Positions 1 through 6,014 of a DNA stretch of 6,014 nt are shown here, one piece after another. The position numbers and the translations under genes were made by a program. The stretch covers positions 1 through 6,014 of the forward strand of contig JABDRK010000225.1 of NCBI GenBank assembly GCA_013041785.1, written 5' to 3'. The stretch's first letter is position 1. The number at the start of each line of letters is the position of its first letter. This stretch comes from Eudoraea sp. GTDB lineage: Bacteria; Bacteroidota; Bacteroidia; Flavobacteriales; Flavobacteriaceae. Under the pieces are notes generated by a model. That model was given only the letters and a program-made list of their open reading frames with translations, did not search any database and was not told the DNA's origin.

Positions 1-2
1 TG

Positions 3-76
3 CGGTCTGGACGGGACTCGAACCCGCGACCCCCTGCGTGACAGGCAGGTATTCTAACCAACTGAACTACCAGACC
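3..76 (-). tRNA. tRNA-Asp (anticodon GTC)
   Basis: This is an aspartate tRNA that reads GAC and GAU codons. Read on the minus strand, it folds into a complete 74-nt cloverleaf. The seven-pair acceptor stem joins GGTCTGG to CCAGACC. The D stem is GTTC/GAAT, the anticodon stem CCTGC/GCAGG encloses the loop CTGTCAC, and the T stem GCGGG/CCCGT encloses TTCGAGT. The anticodon GTC lies at 40-42. The discriminator base is G, as is usual for bacterial tRNA-Asp. The next bases are CA rather than CCA, so the 3' CCA must be added by tRNA nucleotidyltransferase. It lies downstream of a strong promoter and a leader of about 110 nt. Further tRNAs could follow beyond the left edge, but none can be seen here. 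Confidence 0.98.
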
Positions 77-195
77 AATGATTTTATGCTGACTTCCCGT
101 CAGTACTCCGACAACAGTCGGATTCAAACCTTGCTCAACTGCTTGTATAAAGCGTTTTTTGTCTACCGTAACTTCTACTGAAGTAAAGGTGGGTG
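77..195 (-). other. tRNA-Asp leader region with two small hairpins
   Basis: This segment lies between the predicted transcription start and the tRNA-Asp 5' end and would be removed as a 5' leader by RNase P. It contains two close inverted repeats. TCCGAC/GTCGGA at 107-122 has a 4-nt loop, and CTGAC/GTCAG at 89-103 has a 5-nt loop. Neither is followed by a T-run on the minus strand, so neither looks like a terminator. One minus-strand frame is free of stops through the leader and on into the tRNA, but I see no start codon with any support, so I do not call a gene. The function, if any, is unknown. Confidence 0.4.
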
Positions 196-226
196 CAAAT
201 ATACGCTCCTAATTCATATCCGCAAA
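196..226 (-). promoter_or_regulatory. Bacteroidota-type promoter for tRNA-Asp
   Basis: On the minus strand a TTTG (-33 element, 223-226) is followed after exactly 19 nt by TATATTTG (-7 element, 196-203). This matches the primary-sigma-factor promoter described for Bacteroidota, TTTG-N19 to 21-TAnnTTTG, at every fixed position. Transcription would begin near 190 and run toward the tRNA. The -33 element lies only about 23 bp after the stop codon of the DUF58 gene, so the tRNA has its own promoter even if upstream transcripts read through. Confidence 0.8.
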
Positions 227-248
227 TAAAAAATTTAAAATTCCGGCA

Positions 249-1178
249 CTAGACAAATTTCTGCCGTTCAATGAGGAAAGTATTCAAAACCTTTTGAAAT
301 TGGTCCCTGATATCCACCCCCACATATTTGATCTTGTATTGCCCGCACTTCAGCTTAATCGTCTTTACATATTCTTCCAGTTCTTCCTGGTAGGCTGCTT
401 TCAGGGTATCGGGATAGACATCGATATGAGCTCCTGTTTCCACGTCTACAAAACGCCTGGGGGTGTTTTCAAAATTGAACTGGGCCTCGGTCTCATGATC
501 CAGCAAATGGAATAACACCACCTCGTGTTTGTTGTATTTTAAATGCCGGAGGGCATCAAAAAGCTTGTCATTGTCCCGTGCGGTCTGGAACATATCCGTA
601 AACAGAAAGATTAGACTGCGCCGCTTGATCTTTTCGGCGATCTGGTGCAAAAACGTATAGGTTCTGGTCTCTTTAGCCGGATTGGGATCAAGGCTTATTT
701 CACTTAGCTTGGTAAGCAGCATCTGGTGGTGGCGTTCGCTCCCTTTTTCAGGAGTATAGAAATTATAGGTATCCGAATATACACTGAGCCCAACAGCATC
801 TCGCTGCTTTTTAAGGATGTTCATCAGGGCAGCAATGGCCAGCACCCCATACCCAATTTTGTTTAAGTGGTCAATATCCAGCTGCTTTATCTCCGGGTAG
901 TACATGGAAGCGGAATTGTCCAGGATCATATGGCATCTCAGGTTGGTTTCCTCCTCGTAACGTTTGGTGTACAGCTTGTCTGTTTTGGCAAACAGCTTCC
1001 AGTCGATATGCTTGGTACTCTCCCCGGTATTGTAGATTTTGTGCTCTGCAAATTCGGCCGAAAACCCGTGAAAGGGACTCTTGTGTATGCCACTGATAAA
1101 ACCTTCAACCACCTGCTTGGCCAGCAGTTCCAGGTTCTGGAATAAAGGGGCTTTATGAAGTTCCGAAGGGATATGCAT
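249..1178 (-). CDS. DUF58 family protein (vWA-like), 309 aa
   Basis: This is a DUF58 protein, a von Willebrand A-like family often encoded beside MoxR AAA+ ATPases. Its biochemical role is not settled. The family signature is clear: Y49 and G52-E53, then I58-D59-W60-K61 and R73-Y74-E75-E76-E77. A MIDAS-like motif DNSASM follows at residues 87-92, where D87, S89 and S91 would ligate a metal. A second vWA-like strand ends in FTD at 193-195. There is no signal peptide and no hydrophobic membrane segment, so this is the short, cytosolic form; larger relatives carry N-terminal membrane helices. The ATG at 1178 is the first in frame and has only AT-rich sequence before it, as is normal in Bacteroidota. 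It begins 80 bp after trxA, beyond that gene's terminator. No moxR or bat-type gene lies in the window, so its partner is unknown. The family call is firm; any role is inference. Confidence 0.9.
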   Translation of the reverse strand: MHIPSELHKAPLFQNLELLAKQVVEGFISGIHKSPFHGFSAEFAEHKIYNTGESTKHIDWKLFAKTDKLYTKRYEEETNLRCHMILDNSASMYYPEIKQLDIDHLNKIGYGVLAIAALMNILKKQRDAVGLSVYSDTYNFYTPEKGSERHHQMLLTKLSEISLDPNPAKETRTYTFLHQIAEKIKRRSLIFLFTDMFQTARDNDKLFDALRHLKYNKHEVVLFHLLDHETEAQFNFENTPRRFVDVETGAHIDVYPDTLKAAYQEELEEYVKTIKLKCGQYKIKYVGVDIRDQFQKVLNTFLIERQKFV

Positions 1179-1200
1179 AATTAAAACAGACTACTAAGAT

Positions 1201-1233
1201 AAAACAAAAAAGGTCCGGCATAAACCGGACCTT
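1201..1233 (-). terminator. Intrinsic terminator after trxA
   Basis: A perfect nine-pair inverted repeat (1210-1218 with 1225-1233, core AGGTCCGG/CCGGACCT) encloses a 6-nt loop. On the minus strand it runs directly into TTTTTTGTTTT. This is a classic Rho-independent terminator oriented to stop transcription leaving trxA, whose stop codon is about 25 bp upstream. The plus-strand side has no T-run, so it works in one direction only. It separates trxA from the DUF58 gene. Confidence 0.92.
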
Positions 1234-1258
1234 CCTGTATTACTCGTGTAAAACTCGC

Positions 1259-1576
1259 TTACATTGCCGCGTCAATAGCATCTGTATAAACTTTCTTGGG
1301 CGAAACGCCTACTTGTCGGCTTACGATCTCACCGTTTTTGAAAACCAAAACGGTAGGAATATTACGTACTCCGTATTTTGCCGCGTACTCCTGGTGGTTA
1401 TCCACATCAACCTTTCCTACTACGGCCTTTCCTTTATATTCTTCACTCACCTCGTCAATGATAGGTCCTACCATTCGGCAAGGGCCGCACCAGGCTGCCC
1501 AAAAGTCTACCACCACAGGTTTATCACTTTTCAGTACTACTTCGTCGAATGTAGCATCGGTTATTTCTAATGCCAT
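1259..1576 (-). CDS. trxA: Thioredoxin, 105 aa
   Basis: This is a cytosolic thioredoxin, a small dithiol-disulfide oxidoreductase kept reduced by thioredoxin reductase and NADPH. Its substrates in general include ribonucleotide reductase, methionine sulfoxide reductase and peroxiredoxins. The canonical WCGPC active site is at residues 29-33 (Cys30 and Cys33). The buried aspartate is D24, P38 matches the conserved helix proline, and the cis-proline is P74 in the stretch NIPTVLVF. Length and motif spacing are those of standard TrxA, and there is no signal peptide. I chose the ATG at 1576, giving MALEIT. A TTG nine bases further upstream would add only three residues and has no better ribosome site. 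A -7 promoter element lies 23 bp before the ATG and a strong terminator follows, so it may be a single-gene unit as well as being read from dnaE. Confidence 0.97.
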   Translation of the reverse strand: MALEITDATFDEVVLKSDKPVVVDFWAAWCGPCRMVGPIIDEVSEEYKGKAVVGKVDVDNHQEYAAKYGVRNIPTVLVFKNGEIVSRQVGVSPKKVYTDAIDAAM

Positions 1577-1599
1577 GATTATCAATTTTTATAATTATG

Positions 1600-1607
1600 C
1601 AAATTTA
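1600..1607 (-). promoter_or_regulatory. Candidate -7 element of the trxA promoter
   Basis: The minus strand reads TAAATTTG, a full match to the Bacteroidota -7 consensus TAnnTTTG, placed 23 bp before the trxA ATG in very AT-rich DNA. The expected start site would be around 1593-1595. No TTTG is present 19-21 nt upstream, where AAGG-like sequence stands instead. The call therefore rests on the -7 box and its position alone. Confidence 0.45.
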
Positions 1608-1632
1608 GTTAAATATTTGCCCTTTTCCTTAT

Positions 1633-1661
1633 ACTGCATGCATTCATTTTTCCTATGCAGT
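1633..1661 (-). repeat. Imperfect hairpin between dnaE and trxA
   Basis: ACTGCAT (1633-1639) and ATGCAGT (1655-1661) form a seven-pair inverted repeat with a 15-nt spacer. The left arm overlaps an eight-base palindrome, TGCATGCA, at 1635-1642. On the minus strand the arm is followed by an A/G-rich stretch rather than T residues, so it is not a canonical terminator for dnaE. It could be a weak 3' end structure, a protein site or chance. Confidence 0.3.
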
Positions 1662-1689
1662 TATCAGTACAGCCTATATAAAATACCTT

Positions 1690-4600
1690 TTAATTTAACT
1701 TGTAATGGACCTCCTGGTCTTCCAGGGCAGTCAATAGTTCACTGGTGATCTGTACCTTCTGTTTCCGGCTGGCCAGGGTAACCTTGATTTCCTCTTCCAA
1801 TTCGTATATGGTGAAGTTAAGTGGGTGTTTCCCTTTGTAGGACACCAGCGTATCTTTGAGCTGATTGATCTGATCTTCCCGCACCTGCTCCAGTCGCAGT
1901 TTTATGGTCAGTTTCCTGGCAAAGGTTTCCATGGCCTCCTGCAATAACAGGAATTGATTGAATTGCAGGCGGGGATCCCCCTTCTTTCCGGTATCCCTGT
2001 TTATCCACCCCTCCCGGATAAATACTTTGATCAGGATAAAGGAATTGATCATGAGGAAATGCCGGAATTTCAGGTATTCCTCCCCAAAGATCCGGAATTC
2101 ATGGGTGTCTGTATAGTCCTCAACCGTGAAGGCCGCCCATCCTTTGCCGTTTTTCGAAATCCGATGCTGTACATCTGTGATCACCCCGGCAAAGGTGAGT
2201 TCCCGGTTCAGATACTCCTCAGGTTGGGCAAAGAAAGAGACACTGGCATTACAGAAAGCATTTATTTCTTTCTGGAAATCGTCCAGGGGATGGCCGGAGA
2301 TATAGATCCCGACCACTTCTTTTTCCCGGCGTAGTTTTTCCATGGTCCCCCATTCCTCACAGGGTGGGATCTCAGGTTCCGGGATCTGAACCTCGCTGGC
2401 TTCGCCAAAAAGGCTTACTTGTGACGAATTTTCATTTTCCTGCATCTTGGCCCCGTACTTGATCACTTTTTCCAGGAAGGTGATTCCATCGCCCACCTGG
2501 TGGAAATACTGGGCACGGTGCGTATTCCCCAGCGAATCAAATCCACCGGCCAGGGCCAGGTTTTCAAAGGCTTTTTTGTTGGCAGCCCTCAAGTCTACGC
2601 GTTTGGCCAGCTCAAATACCGAATTATAGTGTCCGTTGGCTTTTCGTTCGGATACTATGGTCTCCACAGCCGAACGGCCTACCCCTTTGATGGCTCCCAT
2701 CCCAAAACGGATCGCATTATTCTGGTTTACCGCAAACTTGTAATAGGACTCATTGACATCCGGACCCAGAACCTCCAGTCCCATACGCTTGCATTCTTCC
2801 ATAAAAAAGGTCACCTGCTTGATGTCGTTCATGTTGTTGGAAAGCACAGCAGCCATATACTCAGCCGGGTAATGGGCCTTGAGATATGCGGTTTGATAGG
2901 CGATATAGGCGTAGCAGGTAGAGTGACTCTTATTAAATGCATAGGAGGCAAAGGCTTCCCAATCTTTCCAGATCTTTTCCAGGACCTCCCTGGGGTGCCC
3001 CCTTTCTTCCCCCCCATTGAGGAATTTGGGTTTAAGTTTTTGCAGCAGGGCAAAGATCTTTTTCCCCATAGCCTTGCGGAGTACGTCGGCTTCACCCTTG
3101 GAAAAACCTGCAAGTTTTTGGGACAAGAGCATCACCTGCTCCTGATAAACTGTAATCCCATAGGTTTCTTTGAGGTATTCCTCCATTTCGGGGAGGTCGT
3201 AGGTAATGTCTTCCTGCCCGTGCTTCCTGGCGATAAAACTGGGAATATATTCCATGGGCCCTGGTCTGTACAGGGCGTTCATGGCGATAAGGTCGTCAAA
3301 CACCGTGGGCTTCAAGTCTTTCAGGTGCTTCTGCATCCCAACGGATTCATATTGAAAGATCCCTATCGTATCTCCACGCTGGAAGAGCTCATAGGTTTTT
3401 TCGTCGTCCAGCGGGAAGGCATCCGGGTCCAGGGCGATCCCCTGACGGGCTTTTACGATCTTGACCGTGTCCTTGATCAGGGTAAGGGTTTTCAACCCCA
3501 GGAAATCCATTTTCAGGAGTCCGGCGCTTTCCACCACGGAATTGTCGAACTGGGTGACGTAGAGGTCCGAATCCCGTGCTGTGGCAATGGGCACAAAATT
3601 GGTGATATCGTCCGGGGTAATGATCACACCGCAGGCATGTATCCCCGTGTTTCTCAGGGAACCTTCCAGGACCCGGGCCAGATTCACGGTTTCGGCTTCC
3701 AGGTCATCCCCCTCAGAAATATTCAACAGCTGGTTAACCTTGTCCAGATCATCAGCGCGGAATTTCTTTTTCAGGTCGGCTTCCGGCACCCCGAAAATCT
3801 TCCCGAATTTGGCCATATTGGGAATCAGCTTGGCAAGGCGGTCGGCATCATTAAGGGGCAAGTCCAGCACCCGTGCCGTATCCCGTATACTCGATTTGGC
3901 TGCCATGGTGCCGTAGGTAATAATCTGTGCTACCTGGTTGGCGCCGTATTTGTTGATCACATAATCCATTACTTTGCCCCGGCCCTCATCGTCAAAATCA
4001 ATATCAATATCGGGCATGGATACCCGGTCCGGGTTGAGGAACCGCTCAAAAAGCAGGTCGTACTTCAAGGGATCTATATTGGTAATCCCCAGGCAGTAGG
4101 CTACAACCGAGCCGGCAGCAGAACCCCGTCCGGGACCCACTGACACTCCCATATTGCGGGCCTCACGGATAAAGTCTTCTACAATCAGAAAATACCCCGG
4201 ATAACCTGAATTTTCGATGGTTTCCAGCTCAAAATCAATGCGTTCCCGGATAGCCTCAGTGACTTCTGCATAGCGTTTTTTGGCCCCTTCATAGGTGATG
4301 TGTTTCAGGTAGTTGTTTTCGCCCCGTTTACCTCCATGCTGTTCGTCTTCTGCTACCATAAATTCTTCCGGAATATCAAATTGGGGCAGGAGCACTTCCC
4401 GGGCGAGGTCAAAGGCTTCAATCTTGTCCACAATTTCCTGAATATTCAGGATGGATTCGGGCAGGTCATGAAAGAGGGACTTCATGGCTTCGGCCGACTT
4501 AAAATAGTATTCCTGATTAGGTAAGCCATAGCGATAGCCTCGCCCACGGCCAATAGGCGTGGCTTGTTTTTCACCGTCTTTTACACAGAGCAGGATATCG

Positions 4601-6014
4601 TGTGCATTGGCATCTTCCTTGGCGCAATAATAGGTATTGTTGGTCGCTACAATCTTAACTTGATGTTTTTCTGCCAGGGCCAGAAGCACTTTATTTGCCC
4701 GTTTTTCATCTTCCTGGTCGTGCCGCATGATCTCCACATAAAGATCATCACCAAAGGATTCTTTCCACCATATCAAGGCTTCCTCGGCCTGCTTTTCACC
4801 CTGGTTCAGGATTTTTGCAGGGATTTCTCCGTAGAGGTTCCCGGTAAGCACAATCAGGTCGTCCTTATACTGGGAGACGATCTTCTTGTCAATTCTGGGT
4901 ACATAGTAGAATCCATCCGTATAGGCCAGAGAGGACATCTTGGCCAGGTTGTGGTAGCCGTTTTTGTTTTTGGCCAGGAATACCACCTGGTATCCGTAGT
5001 CCTTTACATTTTTATTGGTATGGTCTTCACAGACGTGAAATTCGCATCCGATAATGGGGGTTATAGGTTTCCACCGGGCTTCTTCTCCCTTTTCCAGGGC
5101 TTCTTTATTGCGGTCTTCGACTGTTTTGTTGTGGGCTTTTACTTCTTTAACAAAATGAAAGGCCCCCATCATGTTGGCATGGTCAGTCAGGGCTACTGCT
5201 GTCATCCCGAATTCAGCGGTTTGCCGTACCAAATCTTTAATCCGTATGGTCGACTGCAGTACAGAAAACTGGGAATGGTTATGCAGATGGACAAATGGAA
5301 CATCTGCCAGGGAGGCCATATTCTCTTCCAGGGCTGCGTGGGAGAGATCACTTTCTGCCTCGGCCAGCTGCTCCCTGATTTTTTTGGAAGCCTCCTTGAA
5401 GTTGATGTGCTTTAAACCAATCAGTGAGATGGGTTCCGGATTGGCTGATTTAAAATCCTGTAAGTACTCCGGACCTGCCTTGAGTTGGGTTGCAGTAAAT
5501 TTGCCCTGTCGGATCAGTTCAAAGAAACAGCGGGCCGTAGCCTCCACATCGGCTGTCGCATTATGCGCTTCAACAAAAGGTTCGTCGAACAGGAAGGCAT
5601 GCAATTCGGATAAGGTAGGCAGTTTAAATTTTCCTCCCCGACCTCCGGGTATTTTGCACAATAAGGCCGTATCCTCCGTACAGGTGTCGAGAATGGGTAA
5701 TTGTTCCAGGAGATTAGCCTGTTCCAAACGAAGAAACTCCGCTCCCATGATGTTGAGATCGAAACCTACATTTTGCCCCACAATAAAACGGGCTTTGGCC
5801 AGGGCTTCGCTGAAGTGTTCGAGTACAACCTCAAGGGCTTCACCTTTTTGGGATGCCAGTTCTGTGGAAATACCATGTATTACCTCTGCATCATAAGGGA
5901 TGTTAAATCCTTCCGGTTTTATCAGGTAATCCTGCCGATCAAGGAGTACACCCATTTCATCGTGCAATTGCCAGGCAATTTGCACACACCTCGGCCAGTT
6001 GTCCAGGTCACTTA
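1690..6014 (-). CDS. dnaE: DNA polymerase III alpha subunit with N-terminal exonuclease (5' end beyond window)
   Basis: This is the replicative polymerase subunit of the DNA polymerase III holoenzyme. Residues are counted from the GTG at 5985, but the frame stays open to the edge. The nine codons before it read SDLDNWPRC, continuing the exonuclease fold, so the true start and the first exonuclease motif (DxE) lie outside. Visible order: DEDDh exonuclease at about 1-165 (GQNVGFD with D76; H141 and D146); linker; PHP domain at about 230-470 (HLHNH 233-237, TDH 267-269); polymerase core with GPGRGSAAGS at 617-626, catalytic D659 and D661 in PDIDID, and D827 in KMDFLGLKTLT; RPGPMEYIP at 907; YQEQ at 947; helix-hairpin-helix near 1098-1103; possible clamp-binding motif QVSLF at 1189-1193; OB fold at about 1263-1304; C-terminal domain. 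Sense frame is intact throughout, with 1,440 codons visible. The 3' end lies 113 bp before trxA. No promoter is visible because the 5' end is missing. The DnaE identity is firm; domain borders are by eye. Confidence 0.97.
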   Translation of the reverse strand, partial: SDLDNWPRCVQIAWQLHDEMGVLLDRQDYLIKPEGFNIPYDAEVIHGISTELASQKGEALEVVLEHFSEALAKARFIVGQNVGFDLNIMGAEFLRLEQANLLEQLPILDTCTEDTALLCKIPGGRGGKFKLPTLSELHAFLFDEPFVEAHNATADVEATARCFFELIRQGKFTATQLKAGPEYLQDFKSANPEPISLIGLKHINFKEASKKIREQLAEAESDLSHAALEENMASLADVPFVHLHNHSQFSVLQSTIRIKDLVRQTAEFGMTAVALTDHANMMGAFHFVKEVKAHNKTVEDRNKEALEKGEEARWKPITPIIGCEFHVCEDHTNKNVKDYGYQVVFLAKNKNGYHNLAKMSSLAYTDGFYYVPRIDKKIVSQYKDDLIVLTGNLYGEIPAKILNQGEKQAEEALIWWKESFGDDLYVEIMRHDQEDEKRANKVLLALAEKHQVKIVATNNTYYCAKEDANAHDILLCVKDGEKQATPIGRGRGYRYGLPNQEYYFKSAEAMKSLFHDLPESILNIQEIVDKIEAFDLAREVLLPQFDIPEEFMVAEDEQHGGKRGENNYLKHITYEGAKKRYAEVTEAIRERIDFELETIENSGYPGYFLIVEDFIREARNMGVSVGPGRGSAAGSVVAYCLGITNIDPLKYDLLFERFLNPDRVSMPDIDIDFDDEGRGKVMDYVINKYGANQVAQIITYGTMAAKSSIRDTARVLDLPLNDADRLAKLIPNMAKFGKIFGVPEADLKKKFRADDLDKVNQLLNISEGDDLEAETVNLARVLEGSLRNTGIHACGVIITPDDITNFVPIATARDSDLYVTQFDNSVVESAGLLKMDFLGLKTLTLIKDTVKIVKARQGIALDPDAFPLDDEKTYELFQRGDTIGIFQYESVGMQKHLKDLKPTVFDDLIAMNALYRPGPMEYIPSFIARKHGQEDITYDLPEMEEYLKETYGITVYQEQVMLLSQKLAGFSKGEADVLRKAMGKKIFALLQKLKPKFLNGGEERGHPREVLEKIWKDWEAFASYAFNKSHSTCYAYIAYQTAYLKAHYPAEYMAAVLSNNMNDIKQVTFFMEECKRMGLEVLGPDVNESYYKFAVNQNNAIRFGMGAIKGVGRSAVETIVSERKANGHYNSVFELAKRVDLRAANKKAFENLALAGGFDSLGNTHRAQYFHQVGDGITFLEKVIKYGAKMQENENSSQVSLFGEASEVQIPEPEIPPCEEWGTMEKLRREKEVVGIYISGHPLDDFQKEINAFCNASVSFFAQPEEYLNRELTFAGVITDVQHRISKNGKGWAAFTVEDYTDTHEFRIFGEEYLKFRHFLMINSFILIKVFIREGWINRDTGKKGDPRLQFNQFLLLQEAMETFARKLTIKLRLEQVREDQINQLKDTLVSYKGKHPLNFTIYELEEEIKVTLASRKQKVQITSELLTALEDQEVHYKLN

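Noticed and set aside
1..76. Protein-like reading of the tRNA on the minus strand (a frame ending in GRGFESRP)
   Set aside because: This is the well-known spurious translation of tRNA T-arm sequence; the complete cloverleaf explains the region.
1577..1585. A TTG start for thioredoxin three codons upstream
   Set aside because: The ATG at 1576 gives the standard thioredoxin N-terminus and length. The TTG adds only M-I-I and has no ribosome-site support.
1296..1748. A 150-codon plus-strand frame across trxA and the gap
   Set aside because: It is antisense to the unmistakable thioredoxin gene and has no motif or promoter of its own.
2979..3050. Possible insertion or low-complexity stretch in DnaE (LNGGEERGHPRE, near residue 990)
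   Set aside because: The frame is intact and the segment fits the variable loop that precedes the conserved AFNKSHS motif in alpha subunits, so nothing indicates a frameshift or insertion.
2500..4143. A 547-codon open frame on the plus strand, antisense to dnaE
   Set aside because: It is in codon register with dnaE, so its stops would need TTA, CTA or TCA codons in dnaE, which are locally avoided. Its translation shows no recognisable domain or motif, while dnaE on the other strand is intact and fully conserved here.
4564..5415. A 283-codon open frame on the plus strand
   Set aside because: It is also in register antisense to dnaE, covering the PHP region. It has no recognisable motif and no start-site support, and is explained by the codon use of dnaE.
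5171..5896. A 241-codon open frame on the plus strand
   Set aside because: It lies antisense to the exonuclease and PHP part of dnaE and overlaps another antisense frame. The product is rich in Ser, Arg and Ala without domain signatures, typical of a shadow frame.

Overview
The window looks like an ordinary housekeeping stretch of a member of the Bacteroidota, most likely class Flavobacteriia. Four things point there. Two sites match the Bacteroidota promoter consensus (TTTG about 19 nt before TAnnTTTG). No Shine-Dalgarno sequence precedes the start codons. The tRNA does not encode its CCA end. The DNA polymerase III alpha subunit has a DnaQ-like exonuclease fused to its N-terminus, an arrangement I recall from flavobacterial alpha subunits. 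The genus cannot be fixed from this sequence; the fairly balanced base composition of the coding DNA would suit a marine Flavobacteriaceae lineage.

All genes lie on the minus strand, so transcription runs from high to low coordinates. The order is dnaE (5' end cut off by the right edge of the window), trxA, a DUF58 protein and tRNA-Asp(GTC). A strong intrinsic terminator follows trxA. The dnaE-trxA gap is 113 bp and holds a perfect -7 element. The DUF58-tRNA gap is 172 bp and holds a perfect two-part promoter that would drive the tRNA through a leader of about 110 nt containing two small hairpins.

The gene products do not form one obvious pathway. DnaE copies the chromosome, TrxA reduces cytosolic disulfides (including those of enzymes such as ribonucleotide reductase), and the DUF58 protein is a von Willebrand A-like protein of unclear role whose usual partner, a MoxR ATPase, is absent here. 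No mobile element, CRISPR array, phage gene or defence cassette was seen, and I found no previously undescribed system. The most thought-provoking detail is within DnaE: a proofreading-type exonuclease is fused directly before a PHP domain that seems to have lost several metal-ligand positions. The tRNA leader also deserves a look.
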